In this document: in pieces, positions 1-14,724 of the stretch
How the letters are laid out: each line of letters opens with the position of its first letter
Numbering within the stretch: position 1 is the first letter of the stretch
Origin: Acinetobacter sp. LoGeW2-3
GTDB taxonomy: Bacteria; Pseudomonadota; Gammaproteobacteria; Pseudomonadales; Moraxellaceae
Direction: 5' to 3'
Length of the DNA stretch: 64,000 nt
Assembly: GCF_002688565.1 (NCBI RefSeq)
Contig: NZ_CP024011.1
Location: 1,674,001 to 1,738,000 of the forward strand
Notes under the pieces: generated by a model
Database searches by the model: none
Seen by the model: only the letters and a program-made list of their open reading frames with translations
What the model was told of the DNA's origin: nothing
Translations under genes and position numbers: made by a program

Positions 1-391
1 TGGTCAGCATATTGCGATGTGTCACGTGCTCTTCGATCAGGGCACGTGTGCAAACATTTGAATCCCCACAGTAATTCAGGATGACGAACACCTGTCCCAG
101 CCCCATACTATTGGCTAAGGTGGTGATATCTGAATTGGTAGAGAGCATGACGGCCTGGATATGATGAATCTGTTTAAGCTTCAAACCTAGCTTTGCAAGA
201 ACACCGAGTACAGTGCTGTCAATAAAACTGGTTTCAGTTAAATCGACAATCGCACCAACGACATTATCTTGCTGTTCAATTTTGTTCAGTAACTTGTCTA
301 GACTTATGCAAGATTGCGCACGCACTTCGCCAATAAGCTTAAAAATATGCGTTCCGTTCAAACTTGCATATTCAACATGACCTGTTGACAT
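1..391 (-). CDS. gigB: STAS-domain anti-sigma factor antagonist, GigB-like (C-terminus outside window)
   Basis: The reading frame starts at the ATG at 391 and stays open to base 1, so about 130 residues are visible and the C-terminus is missing. It shows a STAS fold, with the segment FIDSTVLGVLAKLG matching the DS[ST]xLG site where anti-sigma antagonists are phosphorylated on serine. In RsbU/RsbV-type partner switching the unphosphorylated form captures an anti-sigma factor. The upstream gene on the same strand, 112 bp away, is a PP2C phosphatase that would dephosphorylate it. In Acinetobacter baumannii this pair is known as GigA/GigB, which controls stress and antibiotic tolerance. The gene name is by family and context. 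No clear Shine-Dalgarno sequence precedes the ATG. Confidence 0.8.
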   Translation of the reverse strand, partial: MSTGHVEYASLNGTHIFKLIGEVRAQSCISLDKLLNKIEQQDNVVGAIVDLTETSFIDSTVLGVLAKLGLKLKQIHHIQAVMLSTNSDITTLANSMGLGQVFVILNYCGDSNVCTRALIEEHVTHRNMLT

Positions 392-503
392 ATAAATGCC
401 ATTTGCAGAGAAGGATATTAAATTATCCCATAGGGCAGTTTTATACTCAAGTAGCTGAAGGTCTCAGTCAATTTAAGTATCTATTAAAGCAATAATTATA
501 TTA

Positions 504-1472
504 TTAATTCATGCGGATAAAGCTAAGGAAGGCAATATCGTCCGCCACATGCTCTGGTGCTTGAAAAGATTGATTTTGCAAGTGATAGACCAGTTGAGCA
601 AACTGTTCATTCAGGCCGCCATCAAAGGGTTCCAGGGCACCATCTGAGCAAAGAATGAAACGGGCATGACGTTTTAGCACGAATTCCTGTTCTTCTACTT
701 CAAGTTCTTCAGTCAGACCGAGTGGGAAGCTGCTGGTCGATAAAATTTTCGGAGGTTGATCTGGTTCGAAGATAATCGGTGGTGGGTAATGTCCAGCACT
801 GGACCAGCGCACCACATGGGTATCAAGATTTAAAATCCCGGCAATCATAGTGATATGCTTTTCAATATTCTCCTGAACCAGCATGCCATTCAGCTTTTTA
901 ATCAGCTCACGCGGCGATTTAGAACGACCGTGGAAAGCCGCCATCCATGAGGTCAGTAAGCTACTGGTTACCCCATGTCCAGAAACATCAGCCAGATAGA
1001 ACATCACTTCTTTATCACTGATTTTCCAGTAATCGTACCAATCACCAGAAAGATAAGCAGAAGGCTGAAAATAGGTTTCAACTTGATAGTTCAACAGCTC
1101 AATAGGATTGGGGAGGAGTCTTTGTTGCAACTCTGCAGCAGAAGGCAGGTCACGGCTGTCCTGGTTTCTTTTATATTGGGCATCAATTTTTTGTAAGGCG
1201 AGGAGAGGCAGGGCTGGGAGTTTATTCCAGATCCATCCGGCAAGTGCCCCTTGCTCCCAGGCTTGGGACAGTTCGGTACCTTCATTTTCCAAAGCCAAGA
1301 CAATGGTTGGAAAATTCCATTGGTATTTCAGGTAATCATGTACGTCAGAAATTGCGAGAATGGTCTGGTCATACAACTCATGATCTTCAAGACCAATCAT
1401 TTGCACATCTGGAAGCGTGTCAAGGACTTGATCAAGATAAGGAATATCACGAGTCGGCTGAATAAAATACAT
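504..1472 (-). CDS. gigA: PP2C/SpoIIE-type serine phosphatase, RsbU-like (GigA-like)
   Basis: The 322-residue protein has a poorly conserved N-terminal half, possibly receiver-like, and a C-terminal SpoIIE/PP2C phosphatase domain. Metal-binding motifs are visible in order: SGDWYD, ADVSGHG, CSDGALE and the final DDIAFL. This is the RsbU class that dephosphorylates STAS-domain antagonists, and a STAS gene follows directly downstream. The pair corresponds to GigA/GigB of A. baumannii. I chose the ATG at 1472; a TTG at 1493 would add seven residues, but neither start has a good ribosome binding site. The phosphatase call is firm; the specific GigA name rests on context. Confidence 0.83.
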   Translation of the reverse strand: MYFIQPTRDIPYLDQVLDTLPDVQMIGLEDHELYDQTILAISDVHDYLKYQWNFPTIVLALENEGTELSQAWEQGALAGWIWNKLPALPLLALQKIDAQYKRNQDSRDLPSAAELQQRLLPNPIELLNYQVETYFQPSAYLSGDWYDYWKISDKEVMFYLADVSGHGVTSSLLTSWMAAFHGRSKSPRELIKKLNGMLVQENIEKHITMIAGILNLDTHVVRWSSAGHYPPPIIFEPDQPPKILSTSSFPLGLTEELEVEEQEFVLKRHARFILCSDGALEPFDGGLNEQFAQLVYHLQNQSFQAPEHVADDIAFLSFIRMN

Positions 1473-1574
1473 AAGGAAGTGAACTGATCCCAAATTTGTT
1501 TATTAGATGTACTATAACAAGCTATTGATTACCAGCGAATCTTTTTCACCGGTAATCTTGCTGAAATTATGCAC

Positions 1575-2516
1575 TTAGAATGCTGGATCTGTCGATTCGG
1601 TTTGATCTTCATCAAACTCATCTTCAAATTCATCATCTATATCGGTAAATAGACTTTCTGATTCTAGACCTTTCTTTTCAGCAATTGCATAGCTGGTACG
1701 TTGCAGATAAATATCTCGAATCTGCGCATATTTATCACCTGTCAATACGCCTTCAATCTCAAGTAGTTGAGAGCGTGCGTCAATACCACGCCATACCTGA
1801 TCGAACCAGTACAGGCCATCCTGATCTTCCAAAAGATATTTCTGCGGACGAGCCTGACTATCGACTGCAAGACCAATACCATCACGAATGGTACTTGGAC
1901 CAAAGACAGGTAACACCAGATAAGGGCCAGAAGGAATACCGTAATAACCCATGGTCACACCAAAACGTTCACCTTCGCTTTCTAAACCAATGCGGCGAGC
2001 AGGGTCAGCCAGGCCTAAAGTCGTTAAGGTATTCACGGTAAAACGACCTAATGATTTAGCTGCACGAAGTGGACGCCCTTGAATAAGCTGGTTCACCACA
2101 TTCCAAGGTTCACTAAGATTACTACGGAACTGGGTATAAGAGCCGCGTACATCTTGCGGTACCTTCTCTGTATACTGAACTGCTAATGGTCGAACAACAG
2201 CGCGATCGATCGCATCATTAAAATTAAAGACCTTTCGGTTCCAGGATTGGAAAGGGTCTTTTTGTTCGTCAGCCTGACCTGCACTGGCATTAACATTAAT
2301 TTTTTCTTTCCATGCAGCTAGCGCCTTTTTGTATTCGGCCATTTCACTGCTAGGTTCAGTCGCATTAGCTTCTACTTCTGTATCGGTAGTAGAAGTAGAG
2401 AGATCTGCAGAGGCCTCGGTATTTGCAGATTCATCCGTTTGGAGATCTTCTGCATACACAAAGGAGCTGGTAGCTAAACTGATTAAACCAGCATAAAGAT
2501 AAGAGGAATGACGCAT
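1575..2516 (-). CDS. mlaA: MlaA (VacJ) family outer-membrane lipid asymmetry protein
   Basis: MlaA forms a ring-shaped channel in the outer membrane that removes misplaced phospholipids and hands them to MlaC and the MlaFEDB ABC system. The 313-residue product has the family core from about residue 85 (DPFQSWNRKVFNFNDAIDRA) through GYYGIPSGPYLVLPVFGPS. The N-terminus is a normal signal peptide ending near SSFVYA/EDL with no lipobox cysteine, although the E. coli protein is a lipoprotein. A Ser/Thr/Glu-rich linker follows, and the C-terminus is highly acidic (about EFEDEFDEDQ). The other mla genes are not nearby. The family call is secure. Confidence 0.9.
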   Translation of the reverse strand: MRHSSYLYAGLISLATSSFVYAEDLQTDESANTEASADLSTSTTDTEVEANATEPSSEMAEYKKALAAWKEKINVNASAGQADEQKDPFQSWNRKVFNFNDAIDRAVVRPLAVQYTEKVPQDVRGSYTQFRSNLSEPWNVVNQLIQGRPLRAAKSLGRFTVNTLTTLGLADPARRIGLESEGERFGVTMGYYGIPSGPYLVLPVFGPSTIRDGIGLAVDSQARPQKYLLEDQDGLYWFDQVWRGIDARSQLLEIEGVLTGDKYAQIRDIYLQRTSYAIAEKKGLESESLFTDIDDEFEDEFDEDQTESTDPAF

Positions 2517-2689
2517 AGCAAATTCCAGAAATTCTATTTAATGATGAAGCGAAGCCGACAAAGTATAAAAATAATAAACGTGAATAGCAGTCTATAGTCT
2601 CTATTTAATCAAATTTGAGCAAATAATGAATCAAAAATTCGTAAAAGATTAAAAAATAAACATACGTTGAGATTATTTTAAAAAAGGTG

Positions 2690-2717
2690 TTGCAACCCCT
2701 CTGAAATGCTGTAGAAT
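2690..2717 (+). promoter_or_regulatory. Candidate rRNA operon promoter P1
   Basis: TTGCAA (2690-2695) and TAGAAT (2712-2717) lie 16 bp apart, downstream of an A/T-rich block that could act as an UP element. The initiation region reads GCACATCC. Placement about 370 bp before 16S fits an rrn promoter. Confidence 0.6.
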
Positions 2718-2829
2718 GCACATCCATCGGCGGTGATGAAGATTAAAACTTCTGATAAAACAGTAACTTAGCATAGAATGGTTAAGTTGGGTTTTAGAAA
2801 GAAAGTTTAAAAATAATTTTCGTCACTAG

Positions 2830-2857
2830 TTGACTTTCTAGAGATAGAGAGTAATAT
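2830..2857 (+). promoter_or_regulatory. Candidate rRNA operon promoter P2
   Basis: TTGACT (2830-2835) and TAATAT (2852-2857) are 16 bp apart, followed by a GC-rich discriminator (AGCCGACC). It lies about 200 bp before 16S and upstream of the processing stem, as expected of a second rrn promoter. Confidence 0.5.
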
Positions 2858-2908
2858 AGCCGACCTAGCTTGCTACTGACGAAGTAGTGAGAAGATCATT
2901 AAGAGATT

Positions 2909-2935
2909 ATGAAGAACAACTTGTGTGGATTTTTA
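2909..2935 (+). other. Left arm of 16S rRNA processing stem (pairs with 4619-4646)
   Basis: The 27-base leader segment starting ATGAAGAACAACTTG is an almost perfect reverse complement of 4619-4646, just past the 16S 3' end, with one mismatch and one bulge. Such a stem loops out the 16S precursor and is the usual RNase III substrate. Confidence 0.8.
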
Positions 2936-3060
2936 CTGGTTGATCGATCGAAATTATTTTCATTGATTGATGGTAGAAATTACTCGAAGTTTATTTGAGA
3001 AATATTTGTCAGAAAATTGATGAGCCAAGATTGGTACCCTTTAAAGGTACTACTGATTTT

Positions 3061-4599
<1,539 letters not shown>

Positions 4600-4660
4600 A
4601 CGAAAGATTGACGATTGGTAAGAATCCACAACAAGTTGTTCTTCATGACGATGTATCTGA

Positions 4661-4737
<77 letters not shown>

Positions 4738-4794
4738 CTACTGACGAAGCAATTCATACAGAAACGGAACGATACATTGACTTATTGATAAGCT

Positions 4795-4870
4795 GGGGAC
4801 TTAGCTTAGTTGGTAGAGCGCCTGCTTTGCACGCAGGAGGTCAGGAGTTCGACTCTCCTAGTCTCCACCA
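4795..4870 (+). tRNA. tRNA-Ala (anticodon TGC)
   Basis: A 76-nt cloverleaf begins GGGGACTTAGCTTAG, with anticodon TGC at 4828-4830 flanked by stem CCTGC/GCAGG, T-arm GTTCGACTC and an encoded CCA. It is the second spacer tRNA, 57 bp after tRNA-Ile. Confidence 0.97.
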
Positions 4871-5343
4871 AATTTCAAGATCATAAAACTTAAAGCACTG
4901 CTTTAAGGCTTTTACTTGAAATTTAAGCAAGAAGCTACGCTTCGCGCAGTATGTGAACATACGGCAGCGATGTTGTTTAGTTCCTAAGCGATCAAGTGCG
5001 TAGATCCTAGAGATTAACAAGTAGAAGCGTTAAGATACGCACCACTTGATAATCTCTGTGATTTATCACAGTAATGCAGTCCGACGAGGATGCATTAAAT
5101 CATTAACAGAATATATTTGAGTTGAAATAATTTGTTCAAACTCGTTGAAAGCAACACAGGCAACTGTGAAGTGATTAAATGAGTTCTAGCGATTAAACTG
5201 AATCAAGCGTTTTGGTATATGAATCTAATTGAAGCTGTACAGTGATTAAGTTCACGAAACTCTAACTGTGTAATTAACTGAGTGATCGGTTGATTATGTT
5301 GTTTATCCTACTTGTAGGGATGAACGACTGTTTGGGGTTGTAT
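4871..5343 (+). other. Second half of the 16S-23S internal spacer
   Basis: About 470 bp without a gene. It contains several short hairpins: CTTAAAGCA/TGCTTTAAG at 4889-4907, GAAGC-TAC-GCTTC near 4931, and GTATGTGAACATAC near 4950. The left arm of the 23S processing stem lies at its end (5327-5350). Confidence 0.7.

Positions 5344-5350
<7 letters not shown>
5327..5350 (+). other. Left arm of 23S rRNA processing stem (pairs with 8229-8253)
   Basis: The segment ACTGTTTGGGGTTGTATAG and the following TCAAG are complementary, with minor bulges, to CTTGACTATACAACACCCAAG and the bases after it at the 23S 3' end. This is the extended helix-1 stem cut by RNase III. Confidence 0.75.
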
Positions 5351-8237
<2,887 letters not shown>

Positions 8238-8451
8238 ACAACACCCAAGCAGTTGTATACGAACTTCGAAAGAAGTGAGCATCAATTGATTTCATATTGA
8301 TCTAACGATCAGACAAAAACTTGATTTAGTGAACGCTAAAGCGCAAACTACGACAACTCAGATACATCTGTTAATGAATTCTATTTGAAGAAAGCTAGGC
8401 ACGAAGAGCACTGCTCTGAGAGAAGACCATAGCGAGTAAGCATACCAGTTG

Positions 8452-8567
8452 TGCTGGCGACCATAGCAAGAGTGAACCACCTGATCCCTTCCCGAACTCA
8501 GAAGTGAAACCTCTTAGCGCTGATGGTAGTGTGGGGTTTCCCATGTGAGAGTAAGTCATCGCCAGCT
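8452..8567 (+). rRNA. rrf: 5S ribosomal RNA
   Basis: About 116 nt with terminal helix TGCTGGCGA/TCGCCAGC and the conserved core CCGAACTCAGAAGTGAAAC and GATGGTAGTGTGGGG. It lies 214 bp after 23S and just before a strong terminator, completing the 16S-Ile-Ala-23S-5S order. Confidence 0.96.
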
Positions 8568-8579
8568 CATTATTCCAAA

Positions 8580-8609
8580 AGCCCCCTGCTAGCCAGGGGG
8601 CTTTTTTTA
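8580..8609 (+). terminator. rRNA operon terminator
   Basis: A hairpin with stem AGCCCCCTG/CAGGGGGCT and a 5-nt loop is followed by seven T residues, 13 bp after the 5S end. Confidence 0.9.
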
Positions 8610-8776
8610 TGCGTTGAAATTTTTAATTTTTAAAAAATTTAAATAATCTATTAAGTCATCTGATAAAAATAAGCTTCTAATTAATATTAATATTTCAGAT
8701 GAATAGCTTAAATAGTGCATAAAAAACGCAAGGAATTGTATGTAATTTAACAAATCTGTGTTATAAAAAATTAAAG

Positions 8777-8792
8777 CGGCATAAAAATTGCT
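8777..8792 (+). promoter_or_regulatory. Candidate sigma-54 promoter upstream of rpoN
   Basis: CGGCATAAAAATTGCT has the -24/-12 layout: GG at 8778-8779, ten bases, GC at 8790-8791, with TTGCT matching the -12 box. Predicted transcription would begin near 8803, about 23 nt before the rpoN ATG, leaving room for the GAGGGG ribosome binding site. The -24 box deviates from TGGCAC at two positions. Confidence 0.5.
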
Positions 8793-8825
8793 TATAAAGC
8801 GCGGTTTGAATAATGAGGGGTAACA

Positions 8826-10277
8826 ATGAAATTATCAGTGGGCTTAAAAGTTGCGAACTCGCTGTCATTAACTCCACAATTACAGCAAGCAATTCGTTTA
8901 TTGCAATTGTCTAGTCTGGAACTGGAACAGGAAATTCAGTTACAGCTCGATAGTAATCCTTTGCTGGAAAAAGTTGAAGAACAATCAAATTTAGAAAGTT
9001 TGTCTACTTCTGAAATTGAGCCTGATCAAAAAGACTTAACCAATGAGTTAAATGCTGATCATTTGCCTGATGATTTGCCTGTTGATACTGATTGGGATGA
9101 TGTCTATACCCATCAACCCACCAGCTTGGGTGCAGCTGAATACGAAGAGCGTGAAGATAATCGTCAGGGACATTTAAGCCTACAGCAACATCTCATTGAA
9201 CAAGTTAATCTTCTACATTTTTCTAAGATTGATAAGTTGATTGCGCATTGCATTATTGATTCATTGGATGATAAAGGTTTCCTCGAAGTTGATATTTCCG
9301 AAATTACTGCCTCAGTTCAACACTTGCTACAAAGCATGGACTACGATGAAGAAATTGAAGACGATGAAGTCCTTGTTGTCCTCAAGCATATCCAACGTTT
9401 AGAGCCGATTGGTGTCGGTTCGCGCAACTTGGCTGAATGCCTGATGGTGCAGCTGGATAATTTGCCTGCTTCTACCTCTTGTCGTGCTGATGCAATCAAG
9501 CTATTGCAGCATTATGAACTGCTGATTACTAACGAATTACCACGACTGATCAAACAAACTGGTTTAAATCCCGATCAATTACGTTGTGCAGTAGATTTAC
9601 TTAAAACATTAAAACCACATCCTGGTTTGGAATTTGAAGATCGTGAATCTGATTATCAGGTACCGGATGTTGTGGTGTTAAAAAAGAATGACTGTTGGCA
9701 GGTGATGCTAAATCCAGACGTGATGCCAAAACTACGTGTGAATTCTTTTTATGCCAATATGATTCGTCGTGCTGATCAGAGTGATGATAATCAGTATTTA
9801 AGAAATCAAATGCTGGAAGCCAAGAACTTTATTAAGAGTATCGATGAACGACATAAGACCTTGTTGAAAGTAGCCACTTGTATTGTTGAACATCAAAAAG
9901 CCTTCCTAGAAATTGGTGCTGAGGGCATGAAACCTTTGGTATTGCGTGACATCGCTGAAGAAGTCGAACTACATGAGTCTACAGTTTCTCGTGTGACGAC
10001 CAATAAATACATGCTGACTCCACGTGGATTATTTGAATTGAAATATTTCTTCTCCAGTCATGTCGGTACGACTTCGGGAGGGGAGGCATCTTCCACTGCA
10101 ATTCGTGCCAAGATCAAAAAACTGATTGCTGAAGAGAATGTACGTAAACCTTTGTCAGATAATGCAATTGCTAATATGTTGAAAGAAGAGGGTATTGATG
10201 TGGCTCGACGTACGGTCGCTAAATATCGTGAATCGTTACATATTCCTTCATCTTCTGAACGAAAGGTCTTGATCTGA
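8826..10277 (+). CDS. rpoN: RNA polymerase sigma-54 factor RpoN
   Basis: Sigma-54 directs RNA polymerase to -24/-12 promoters and needs AAA+ activator proteins to open them. The 483-residue protein has the glutamine/leucine-rich region I (LTPQLQQAIRLLQL, residues about 16-29), an acidic region II around residues 55-105, a core-binding domain, and the C-terminal DNA-binding domain with an intact RpoN box ARRTVAKYRE (460-469). The length is normal. GAGGGG sits 6 nt before the ATG. hpf follows, as is common for rpoN loci. A -24/-12-like site upstream suggests self-activation. Confidence 0.97.
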   Translation: MKLSVGLKVANSLSLTPQLQQAIRLLQLSSLELEQEIQLQLDSNPLLEKVEEQSNLESLSTSEIEPDQKDLTNELNADHLPDDLPVDTDWDDVYTHQPTSLGAAEYEEREDNRQGHLSLQQHLIEQVNLLHFSKIDKLIAHCIIDSLDDKGFLEVDISEITASVQHLLQSMDYDEEIEDDEVLVVLKHIQRLEPIGVGSRNLAECLMVQLDNLPASTSCRADAIKLLQHYELLITNELPRLIKQTGLNPDQLRCAVDLLKTLKPHPGLEFEDRESDYQVPDVVVLKKNDCWQVMLNPDVMPKLRVNSFYANMIRRADQSDDNQYLRNQMLEAKNFIKSIDERHKTLLKVATCIVEHQKAFLEIGAEGMKPLVLRDIAEEVELHESTVSRVTTNKYMLTPRGLFELKYFFSSHVGTTSGGEASSTAIRAKIKKLIAEENVRKPLSDNAIANMLKEEGIDVARRTVAKYRESLHIPSSSERKVLI

Positions 10278-10298
10278 GTTTTAAAATCTGATTATTCT

Positions 10299-10339
10299 AG
10301 AGATTCATCATGACAATATGATGAATCTCTTTTTCTTTT
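10299..10339 (+). terminator. Terminator after rpoN
   Basis: AGAGATTCATCA and TGATGAATCTCT form a perfect 12-bp stem with an 8-nt loop, followed by TTTTCTTTT, so hpf probably has its own promoter or depends on read-through. Confidence 0.85.
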
Positions 10340-10454
10340 GAGGAACTGTAAAATGATTTGATCCAATTACTGAACTGTAACCTTGCATTGGTTATTGTCA
10401 TCGAATCATTTGACTGTGACTCGTCTAATCCTAACGAAGGTGAGGGATAGAATT

Positions 10455-10787
10455 ATGCAAATAACAATTCGTGGACATCATTTATCTATTACGCCAGCAA
10501 TTGAAGATACTATAAAAACAAAGTTCCAGCAGATGACTAAACATCTGGATCAAGTGAACAGTATGCAGGTCAAACTTTCAAAAGATCATCAAATTGATAA
10601 GCGCTCTAAAAAAGGAAGTAGTAATCACATTGCGGAAGCGATTATCAGATTACCGGGAATCGAATTTTTTGCGCATGCCAATGCCGATGATATGTATACC
10701 TCAATTAAGCTTTTGACGGAAAAATTAAAAAAACAGATTGACCGGTATCGAAAAATGAACATGAATTATCAGCCACTGGCCCTATAA
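10455..10787 (+). CDS. hpf: Ribosome hibernation promoting factor, short HPF/RaiA family
   Basis: This family binds the decoding centre of the 30S subunit and helps form inactive 100S ribosomes in stationary phase. The 110-residue length fits the short HPF class with no C-terminal dimerisation domain. The N-terminus MQITIRGHHLSITPAIEDTI is the family signature. I chose the ATG at 10455, after GGTGAGGGATAG, over an upstream in-frame start at 10383 that would add 24 non-conserved residues. It follows rpoN as in many proteobacteria. Confidence 0.9.
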   Translation: MQITIRGHHLSITPAIEDTIKTKFQQMTKHLDQVNSMQVKLSKDHQIDKRSKKGSSNHIAEAIIRLPGIEFFAHANADDMYTSIKLLTEKLKKQIDRYRKMNMNYQPLAL

Positions 10788-10800
10788 TCAGGCAGATTGT

Positions 10801-10830
10801 AAAAAGAGGTTTTTAAAAGCCTCTTTTTTT
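10801..10830 (+). terminator. Terminator after hpf
   Basis: AAAGAGG and CCTCTTT form a short stem followed by a run of T. Confidence 0.75.
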
Positions 10831-10921
10831 ATATATATAATGTATGTGACTAATGAATTATTTTTTTTATTTATAGTAAAATGATCCGTTTTACACCGTT
10901 AGTCCTATAAGAGGTCTTGTG

Positions 10922-13138
<2,217 letters not shown>

Positions 13139-13156
13139 TATTTTTATATTGAATCT

Positions 13157-13180
13157 GCCGTCCTTAGGGGCGGCTTTTTT
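13157..13180 (+). terminator. Terminator after hisG
   Basis: GCCGTCC and GGGGCGGC form a stem (one bulge) followed by six T residues, separating the ibaG-murA-hisG unit from hisD. Confidence 0.75.
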
Positions 13181-13335
13181 ATATCTGATACATTTTCAGT
13201 TTATTAAATCCTTTCATCAATTTTTGCGAAAGTTATTTCCAATAAAACTCATGTGTGATGCAGCAGAATGATAACCACAAGTGCTGTTAAAAAAGGTAAA
13301 CTAATCTTTTCCATATCAACCTTGTGGGTAAATTG

Positions 13336-14625
13336 ATGCGACGTTTATCGACTCAAGATCAGAACTTCAAGCAGGTATTTGCTGACTTGTTAGCTTTTGA
13401 AACAGTGAGTGATCCTGAACTTTTAAAAACCGTAGACCAAATCATTGCTGATGTTCGTCAGCATGGTGATGCTCATGTTCTTAAACTCACTCAACAGTTC
13501 GATCGACATCCAGCGCATCAATTTTCAGATCTGGAACTGACTCAAGAACAACTTAAAGCAGCTTTTGATGGTCTAACTGTTGAAGTACGTGAAGCTTTAG
13601 AATTGGCTGCCAATCGTGTACGTGAATTCCACCATGCACAAAAGCAAGATGGATGGACGTATGTAGATGCTTTGGGGAATACCTTAGGTCAAAAAGTAAC
13701 TCCGCTTGATCGCGTTGGTATTTATGTTCCAGGTGGCTTGGCATCTTATCCATCTTCAGTATTAATGAATGCTGTTCCTGCGCATGTGGCTGGCGTGCCT
13801 GAAATTATTATGGTTGTACCTGCACCAAATGGTGACATCAATCCATTAGTCTTGGCAGCAGCGTATTTGGCGGGTGTGACTCGCGTATTTACCATTGGCG
13901 GGGCACAAGCGGTTGCGGCACTGGCTTATGGTACAGAAACGATTCCACGAGTAGATAAAATCACAGGACCGGGTAACCGTTTTGTGGCTGCAGCGAAACG
14001 TGCTGTATTCGGTCAGGTCGGTATCGACATGATCGCTGGTCCTTCTGAAATTCTGGTGTATGCAGAAGGTGAAAATAATGCCGAATGGCTGGCGATGGAC
14101 TTATTATCACAAGCTGAACATGACACAGTTGCACAAGCAGTATTCATCACACCGGATGAAGCGCTGTTAAATGCAGTTGGTGAATGGATTGAAAAGCATT
14201 TAGAAGCATTACCAAAAGCGGATATTGCACGTACTTCAATTGAGAATCGTGGCGCATTAGTTTTGGTGAAAGACCGTGCGGAAGGTATTGAGCTGATTAA
14301 CCAAGTTGCACCTGAACACTTGATGCTTTGTCTAGATGAAGCTCAGCAAATGGCGGAAGAGATTCGCCATGCGGGTGCAATCTTCATGGGACGCTATACA
14401 CCTGAAGCAATTGGTGATTATTGTGCAGGGCCAAACCACGTACTACCAACTTCGGGTACAGCACGCTTCTCGTCACCATTGGGTGTATACGATTTCCAAA
14501 AACGTTCAAGCTTGATTATGTGCTCTGAACAGGGCGTGAAAAGCTTAGCGAAAACTGCAGATGTATTGGCGCAAGAAGAAAATCTTGATGCACATGCACG
14601 TTCTGCGCGTTATCGTTATCAATAA
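13336..14625 (+). CDS. hisD: Histidinol dehydrogenase HisD
   Basis: HisD oxidises L-histidinol to L-histidine in two NAD-dependent steps using a zinc ion. The 429-residue protein contains YVPGGLASYPSSVLMNAVPA, DMIAGPSEILVYAEG, the zinc/catalytic stretch LLSQAEHDT and NQVAPEHLML, and the C-terminal GDYCAGPNHVLPTSGTARF. I chose the ATG at 13336; a GTG at 13324 would add four residues. It sits between hisG and hisC, but a terminator and a 197-bp gap suggest its own promoter. Confidence 0.96.
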   Translation: MRRLSTQDQNFKQVFADLLAFETVSDPELLKTVDQIIADVRQHGDAHVLKLTQQFDRHPAHQFSDLELTQEQLKAAFDGLTVEVREALELAANRVREFHHAQKQDGWTYVDALGNTLGQKVTPLDRVGIYVPGGLASYPSSVLMNAVPAHVAGVPEIIMVVPAPNGDINPLVLAAAYLAGVTRVFTIGGAQAVAALAYGTETIPRVDKITGPGNRFVAAAKRAVFGQVGIDMIAGPSEILVYAEGENNAEWLAMDLLSQAEHDTVAQAVFITPDEALLNAVGEWIEKHLEALPKADIARTSIENRGALVLVKDRAEGIELINQVAPEHLMLCLDEAQQMAEEIRHAGAIFMGRYTPEAIGDYCAGPNHVLPTSGTARFSSPLGVYDFQKRSSLIMCSEQGVKSLAKTADVLAQEENLDAHARSARYRYQ

Positions 14626-14640
14626 ATTGAAAAGATAAAA

Positions 14641-14706
14641 CCTCTCCCTAACCCTCACTTGCGCTTCATTTTAAAGCAGTGCTTTAAAACTTGCTCAGGA
14701 GAGGGG
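14641..14706. repeat. REP-like palindromic element upstream of hisC
   Basis: CCTCTCCCTAACCCTC and CAGGAGAGGGG form inverted ends around the perfect inner palindrome TTTTAAAGCA-G-TGCTTTAAAA (14669-14689). The CCCTAACCCTC core recurs at 15817-15911 and 53110-53218. Confidence 0.65.
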
Positions 14707-14724
14707 AACCACGAGATTGAAAAA

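Larger units (their letters stand above)
2517..3060 (+). other. rRNA operon promoter and leader region
   Basis: This 544-bp stretch between divergent mlaA and 16S has no credible gene. It holds an A/T-rich block (2650-2685, possible UP element), two candidate sigma-70 promoters listed separately, and the leader that forms the left arm of the 16S processing stem. I could not identify a convincing boxA antiterminator. Confidence 0.7.

Noticed and set aside
1526..1558. Inverted repeat GATTACC/GGTAATC between gigA and mlaA as a terminator
   Set aside because: The loop is long and no T-tract follows on the minus strand, so I do not call it a terminator.
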